From: Clostridiaceae bacterium
Lineage (GTDB): Bacteria; Bacillota; Clostridia; UMGS1883; JAAYMJ01
Assembly: GCA_012521455.1 (NCBI GenBank)
Contig: JAAYMJ010000098.1
Coordinates: 1-10,714 of the forward strand
DNA: 10,714 nucleotides
Direction of reading: 5' to 3'
Shown here: positions 7,637-10,714 of the stretch, piece after piece
Numbering within the stretch: position 1 is the first letter of the stretch
Layout: each line of letters begins with the position of its first letter
Notes under the pieces: model-generated
What the model was told of the DNA's origin: nothing
The model's database searches: none
The model's input: only the letters and a program-made list of their open reading frames with translations
Translations under genes and position numbers: made by a program

Positions 7637-7665
7637 ATTTTATTAAAAAGTGCAAACTTTGGCAA
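7637..7665 (-). promoter_or_regulatory. SigA-type promoter of the flavodoxin gene
   Basis: Reading the minus strand, TTGCCA (7665-7660) and TAAAAT (7642-7637) are separated by exactly 17 bp. Each hexamer differs from consensus by one base. A start near 7630 would give a leader of about 12 nt before the AGGGGAG site. Confidence 0.65.
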
Positions 7666-7685
7666 GATAAAAATGAAAGCATAAT
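7659..7685 (+). promoter_or_regulatory. Candidate promoter of the DUF421 cassette, back to back with the flavodoxin promoter
   Basis: TTGGCA (7659-7664) and CATAAT (7680-7685) are separated by 15 bp, shorter than ideal. The -35 overlaps the -35 of the opposing promoter almost completely. Some promoter must lie here because the cassette is divergent from its neighbour, but this exact assignment is uncertain. Confidence 0.4.
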
Positions 7686-7736
7686 GCGAAAAATAAAATT
7701 AAAACTACAAATACTAAAGCAAAAGGAGTTGGTATC

Positions 7737-7991
7737 ATGGAAGAATTATATATAAAAACAAAAGACGGATTAATCCCCCTATCCCAGGAAATGATAAAAA
7801 AATACAACTTAAAAAAAGGGGTAAAGACTCCTTTTACAGGGGATATGGTGGTTGATAAAAACAAAAACGCCGATTTGGACATCAATTGGGAAGAAAAAAA
7901 GGACAACAGGAATTCAGTTACAAATACCACCGATATAATTTTTCAAACTTCCGAGGTCATTGACATCGCAAAAGGCGTGGACTCGGACTAA
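7737..7991 (+). CDS. Small hydrophilic protein of unknown function in DUF421 cassette
   Basis: 84 aa, no signal peptide or membrane segment, no Cys. I do not recognise the family. It has a charged N-terminal half with ELYIKTKDGLIPLSQEMIKK, then KGVKTPFTGDMVVDKN, a Lys/Asp/Asn-rich middle and a C-terminal stretch FQTSEVIDIAKGVDSD. It looks partly disordered after about residue 45. A strong AAAAGGAG lies 8 nt before ATG 7737, and the reading frame ends 14 nt before the DUF421 start, so it is almost certainly translated and cotranscribed with it. The context suggests a cytoplasmic partner of the DUF421 membrane protein; that is inference only. Confidence 0.75.
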   Translation: MEELYIKTKDGLIPLSQEMIKKYNLKKGVKTPFTGDMVVDKNKNADLDINWEEKKDNRNSVTNTTDIIFQTSEVIDIAKGVDSD

Positions 7992-7992
7992 T

Positions 7993-8001
7993 GGGAGGGG
8001 G
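7993..8001 (+). promoter_or_regulatory. Ribosome binding site that fixes the DUF421 start
   Basis: GGGAGGGGG sits just upstream of ATG 8006 (7 nt from the GGAGG core). It makes that ATG the start rather than the in-frame ATG at 7991, which overlaps the previous stop codon and would place this purine tract inside the gene. Confidence 0.75.
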
Positions 8002-8005
8002 TAGT

Positions 8006-8734
8006 ATGCCGCTTTTTTTGGTTGTGGTTGTAAGGTCGGTCATTTCCTTTTTTTCTTTGCTCATTTTAATAAGGATTATCGGAAAACAACAGATTGCCCA
8101 GCTGACCTTTTTTGACTACGCGGTAGGAATTACCATAGGCTCCATTGCCTCAACCATGTCGGTGCAAATCAACGAAAACACCTTTACAACTATGGTGGGA
8201 ATGGCTACATGGGCTCTTCTTGCAATCATTTTGGAGTTTTTTAGCTTAAAATCCAAAAAATGCGCCCAAATCATTGAAGGTAAAGAGGAAATTATAATAG
8301 AAAACGGAAAAATTTTAGAAGAACATTTAAAAAGGTCGAGGATAACCATTGAAGAAGTGTTAAGCGAGCTCAGAAGCCAGGGGATTTTTAACATTCAGGA
8401 CGTGGAAGTGGCAATTTACGAGCCCACGGGGAAGTTGAGCGTTCAAAAAAAGGCCTATAAAAACCCCGTCACCATAAAAGACTTGAATTTAGTCCCCGAA
8501 TACGAGGGGCTTCCGAAGAATTTAATAATGGACGGCAAAATCCAGCAAGACCAGCTTAAAAAATTAAATCTCACAAAGGCATGGCTTTTGCACCAGCTGA
8601 ATAAAAACGGGATAGACGATGAAAAACAAGTGTTTTTAGCCCAGCTTGATTCAAGCATGAATTTGTATGTGGATTTAGCCGGGGAAGGGCCTTCCTTTGT
8701 GATTGACACAAAAAATGAAGGAGGGAAAGCATGA
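8006..8734 (+). CDS. DUF421 / YetF family membrane protein
   Basis: 242-aa inner membrane protein. Three hydrophobic segments lie at about 4-23, 38-52 and 61-80. The conserved loop RIIGKQQIAQLTFFDYAVG (23-41) lies between the first two and is the family hallmark. After the membrane part comes the cytoplasmic DUF421 domain, with IIIENGKILEEHLKRSRIT (96-114), then ELRSQGIFNIQDVEVAIYEP (121-140) and TGKLSV. A C-terminal extension of about 90 residues follows. Biochemical function of the family is unknown; Bacillus members YetF and YdfS have been linked to the spore inner membrane and wet-heat resistance (recalled, not checked). It lies between the 84-aa gene and a DUF4363 gene, overlapping the latter by 4 bp (ATGA), which indicates translational coupling. 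Confidence 0.9.
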   Translation: MPLFLVVVVRSVISFFSLLILIRIIGKQQIAQLTFFDYAVGITIGSIASTMSVQINENTFTTMVGMATWALLAIILEFFSLKSKKCAQIIEGKEEIIIENGKILEEHLKRSRITIEEVLSELRSQGIFNIQDVEVAIYEPTGKLSVQKKAYKNPVTIKDLNLVPEYEGLPKNLIMDGKIQQDQLKKLNLTKAWLLHQLNKNGIDDEKQVFLAQLDSSMNLYVDLAGEGPSFVIDTKNEGGKA

Positions 8735-9075
8735 AAAAGCTGCTTTCGGCACTGCTTTTGTTAAGCCTTTCTTCCTGCGCCTTTTTTCAAGGTTCCATTG
8801 ACAAAAACTACGGGTTTTCAAAAAGCTTGCTTGATACCATTAATTTTATTGAAAACTCGGATTGGGAGGGCGCGAAAGAAAGCCTAAAAAGCGCGCAAAA
8901 CGCGTGGGGCAAAATCAAACCCATAATCCAGACGGATGTTGACCATGACTATGTTTTCTCCATTGAGGAAAGGTTTGAAAAAATTGATTTTTTCGTCGGT
9001 GAAAAAGAAAAGCAAAAAGCAATACTTCAAATAAGGCTGCTGCTAAAGGATTGGGAAAACATAGGAAACATATAG
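8731..9075 (+). CDS. DUF4363 family protein, probable lipoprotein
   Basis: 114 aa with a short basic N-terminus, a hydrophobic core and the lipobox-like LSSC at residues 13-16, so C16 is a likely lipid attachment site and the mature protein is outside the membrane. The remainder is helical and charged: LLDTINFIENSDWEGAKES, then a WGKIKPII segment and a C-terminal KQKAILQIRLLLKDWENI. This pattern of paired helices with conserved Trp and Asp residues matches what I recall of DUF4363, which often accompanies DUF421 genes. The start ATG overlaps the DUF421 stop by 4 bp, and AAGGAGGG lies just upstream. Function is unknown; an extracytoplasmic partner of the DUF421 protein is plausible. If the Cys is not modified, it would be a single-pass anchored protein. 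Confidence 0.78.
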   Translation: MKKLLSALLLLSLSSCAFFQGSIDKNYGFSKSLLDTINFIENSDWEGAKESLKSAQNAWGKIKPIIQTDVDHDYVFSIEERFEKIDFFVGEKEKQKAILQIRLLLKDWENIGNI

Positions 9076-9095
9076 AAATTTTCTACCTTTCCTAT
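9061..9095 (+). repeat. Interrupted inverted repeat at the end of the DUF4363 gene
   Basis: ATAGGAAA (9061-9068) and TTTCCTAT (9088-9095) flank an inner TAGAAA/TTTCTA pair at 9073-9085. The outer arm ends at the -35 hexamer of the ArsR promoter. No clean U-run follows, so it is at best a weak terminator for the DUF421 cassette, and chance in AT-rich DNA is possible. Confidence 0.4.
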
Positions 9096-9123
9096 TGACA
9101 TTTTAAAAAACGGAACATATAAT
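9095..9123 (+). promoter_or_regulatory. Consensus SigA-type promoter of the metal-resistance operon
   Basis: TTGACA (9095-9100) and TATAAT (9118-9123) are both perfect consensus hexamers with a 17-bp spacer. Transcription should start near 9130. Such a strong promoter fits a gene held off by a repressor, and the operator overlaps the -10. Confidence 0.92.
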
Positions 9124-9153
9124 GAACATATGAACAGTTATTCATATGTTCAT
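9122..9153 (+). promoter_or_regulatory. ArsR/SmtB-type operator
   Basis: A perfect 13-bp inverted repeat, ATGAACATATGAA / TTCATATGTTCAT, with a 6-bp centre (CAGTTA). It contains the TGAACA...TTCATATG elements seen in CadC, SmtB and CzrA operators. It covers the last bases of the -10 and the expected start site, so a bound repressor would block polymerase. It lies 26 bp upstream of the repressor gene's start, implying autoregulation. Confidence 0.87.
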
Positions 9154-9178
9154 ATTTATTTATAAGGGAGTGAGTCCG

Positions 9179-9541
9179 TTGAGTGAAAACAAGCCAAAAA
9201 AGGACTGCTGTTTTGCGTCAGAAGGGATTGAAAAGGTGGCAAAAATGCTGTCCCCCGACGAAGAATTAATGCCTCTGGCGGAGTTTTTCAGGATTTTTGG
9301 GGATTTTACAAGGCTAAAGATTATCCAGGCTTTATCCGCCCACGAACTTTGCGTTTGTCATTTAGCGGAAATTGTAAACGTCAGCCAGTCGGCGGTTAGC
9401 CATCAGCTGAGGCTTTTAAAACAATACAGGCTGGTAAAGGTAAGGCGGGCGGGAAAAGAAAAGCTCTACTCCCTTGACGATGAACATATAATGGAGATAT
9501 TTAACACGGGTCTTATGCATCTAGCGGAGAAGAAAGGATGA
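9179..9541 (+). CDS. ArsR/SmtB family metal-sensing repressor (CadC-like)
   Basis: 120-aa winged-helix repressor that should leave DNA when it binds Zn, Cd or Pb. The recognition helix is in VSQSAVSHQLRLLKQY (68-83). Both classical metal sites can be read. The alpha-3N site is ELCVC (C58, C60) with N-terminal C10/C11. The alpha-5 site is D101-x-H103-x10-H114-x2-E117, complete and with SmtB/CzrA spacing. S. aureus CadC likewise has both. I chose TTG 9179, which has AAGGGAG 8 nt upstream; upstream in-frame starts (9146, 9170) would lie in the operator or in the ribosome binding site. It is followed after 4 nt by a P1B ATPase, the expected target. CadC, ZiaR or CmtR-like specificity cannot be settled from sequence. 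Confidence 0.93.
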   Translation: MSENKPKKDCCFASEGIEKVAKMLSPDEELMPLAEFFRIFGDFTRLKIIQALSAHELCVCHLAEIVNVSQSAVSHQLRLLKQYRLVKVRRAGKEKLYSLDDEHIMEIFNTGLMHLAEKKG

Positions 9542-9545
9542 GATT

Positions 9546-10714
9546 ATGAAAAAGGCATGCAGCTGTTGCGAAGGGCACTGCGTTGAAATTGATGAAAAAT
9601 TAGAAGAAGAAAGGGAAAACGGGGACGGCCGCCTTTTTTTAGCAAGGATTTTTATAAGCTTAATCCTTTTGGGATTGGGGATTTATTTTAAAAATATAGA
9701 TTTAACCATACTTTCATATTTAATTTCAGGCTATGATGTTCTATTTGAGTCGGTTAAAAATATAATAAAAGGTAAAGTTTTTGACGAAACCTTTTTAATG
9801 AGCGTTGCCTCCACCGGCGCCTTTTTAATCGGCGAAGGGGAAGAAGGCGCGGCGGTTATGATTTTTTACTGCCTGGGGGAATACTTCCAAAACCTTGCGG
9901 TGGAAAAATCAAACAAGGCAATTTCGGCGATTTTGGACCTAAGGCCGGATTATGCCTTTGTCATGCGGGACGGCCAAATAGAAAAGGTAAACCCAAAAGA
10001 TGTGAATGTGGGCGAAATTATGGTGGTAAAAAGCGGCGAAAAGGTGCCCTTAGACGGGATTTTATTAAGCGAGGAAGGGATATTTGACACAAAGGCGATA
10101 AGCGGCGAAAGCCTTGCGAAAGTCATAAAGCGGGGCGGGGAAGTGCTTTCAGGGTATATCGCGAATGAAAGGGCTTGTGAAATTGAAGTTACAAAGCCTT
10201 TTTCCGAAAGCATGGCGTCAAAGATAGTAAAACTCATGCAAACCGCAAGGCAGAACAAGGCAAAGCGGGAGGATTTTATAAAAAGGTTTGCTAAAATCTA
10301 CACCCCTTCTGTTGTAATGTTTGCTGTATTACTGGCCCTTATACCCTCTTTGGTTTTTGGGAAGGATTTAAACACATGGATACACAGGGCGCTGGTATTT
10401 TTGGTCGCAAGCTGCCCTTGCGCATTGGTTTTGTCCGTTCCCCTTTCCTTTTACGCGGGAATGGGCAATTCCTCAAGGCATGGTGTGCTGGTTAAAGGGG
10501 GAAACTTCATAGAGGTTTTGTCAAAGCTGGATTTAGTGGCCTTTGACAAAACGGGGACTTTGACATACGGGGTCATGAAGGTAAATGAAATCTTGCCGCA
10601 GGAAGGATTTTCAAAGGAAGAAGTTTTATACTACGCAAAAAGCGCGGAACAAAACTCAAACCATCCGCTGGCAAAAGCCATACTTAATGAGGGCGCGGAT
10701 ATATCAGGCGCGAA
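9546..10714 (+). CDS. P1B-type heavy-metal ATPase, Zn/Cd/Pb group (CadA/ZntA-like), 3' end outside window
   Basis: Inner membrane efflux pump; 389 residues are visible before the window ends. Membrane helices lie at about 30-47, 51-68, 83-98 and 101-117. The actuator domain follows, with ISGES (185-189) in place of TGE. A hydrophobic pair surrounds the transport motif C290-P291-C292 (ASCPCALVLS). D334 in DKTGTLT is the phosphorylated Asp, and H373-P374 is the P1B nucleotide-domain HP motif. CPC plus the neighbouring ArsR sensor points to Zn/Cd/Pb rather than Cu, but the last helices that complete specificity are missing here. The N-terminus has no HMA domain; only a short Cys/His-rich tail (C5, C7, C8, H11, C12) precedes the first helix. 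ATG 9546 lies 4 nt after the repressor stop, with AAAGGATGAG as ribosome binding site, so the two genes are coupled. Confidence 0.93.
   Translation, partial: MKKACSCCEGHCVEIDEKLEEERENGDGRLFLARIFISLILLGLGIYFKNIDLTILSYLISGYDVLFESVKNIIKGKVFDETFLMSVASTGAFLIGEGEEGAAVMIFYCLGEYFQNLAVEKSNKAISAILDLRPDYAFVMRDGQIEKVNPKDVNVGEIMVVKSGEKVPLDGILLSEEGIFDTKAISGESLAKVIKRGGEVLSGYIANERACEIEVTKPFSESMASKIVKLMQTARQNKAKREDFIKRFAKIYTPSVVMFAVLLALIPSLVFGKDLNTWIHRALVFLVASCPCALVLSVPLSFYAGMGNSSRHGVLVKGGNFIEVLSKLDLVAFDKTGTLTYGVMKVNEILPQEGFSKEEVLYYAKSAEQNSNHPLAKAILNEGADISGA

Noticed and set aside
9146..9178. ATG 9146 as start of the ArsR repressor
   Set aside because: It lies inside the operator, has no ribosome binding site, and adds a hydrophobic stretch not found in the family; TTG 9179 has a proper site.

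Overview
The window looks like a chromosomal segment of a low-to-moderate GC, Gram-positive-type anaerobe, most likely in Clostridia (Firmicutes/Bacillota). Reasons: strong purine-rich ribosome binding sites, frequent TTG and GTG starts, consensus SigA-like promoters, the ftsX / PcsB-like M23 peptidase / S41 protease gene order, a core-only MetH with a separate reactivation protein, a DUF421 plus DUF4363 pair, and a CadC-like ArsR regulator with a P1B ATPase. This taxonomic call is inference from family content; no marker RNA is present. No mobile element, CRISPR array, tRNA or rRNA was seen.

Region 1 (1-3853, + strand) is a cell-envelope run: the tail of ftsX, a PcsB-like coiled-coil M23 peptidase with an intact zinc site, a membrane-anchored S41/PDZ C-terminal processing protease, and a ROK-family regulator. 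Gaps are short (about 20, 65 and 17 nt). A strong hairpin follows the ROK gene. FtsEX normally controls the peptidoglycan hydrolase next to it, so the first genes probably act together in cell wall cleavage at division.

Region 2 (3875-6854, + strand) is a two-gene methionine unit: a stand-alone methionine synthase reactivation-domain protein, then a MetH with homocysteine, folate and cobalamin domains but no C-terminal reactivation domain. Together the two rebuild a full-length MetH. It closes with a clear intrinsic terminator.

Region 3 (7046-7690) holds a flavodoxin-domain gene on the minus strand, with a perfect hairpin terminator and a good promoter whose -35 overlaps a possible promoter facing the other way. 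Its start codon is uncertain: the best Shine-Dalgarno sits correctly only for an ACG codon.

Region 4 (7737-9075, + strand) is a tightly packed three-gene cassette: a small hydrophilic protein of unknown function, a DUF421/YetF-family membrane protein, and a DUF4363 lipoprotein-like protein.

Region 5 (9095-10714, + strand) is a metal-resistance operon: a consensus promoter overlapped by a perfect 13-bp inverted repeat, a CadC/SmtB-like ArsR repressor carrying both known metal sites, and a Zn/Cd/Pb-type P1B ATPase cut by the window end, which has a short Cys-rich tail in place of an HMA domain.

The longest gene-free stretch is about 245 bp (6827-7071). Most of the window is recognisable. The least explained parts are the 84-residue protein in the DUF421 cassette, the flavodoxin start, and how the metH unit is transcribed.
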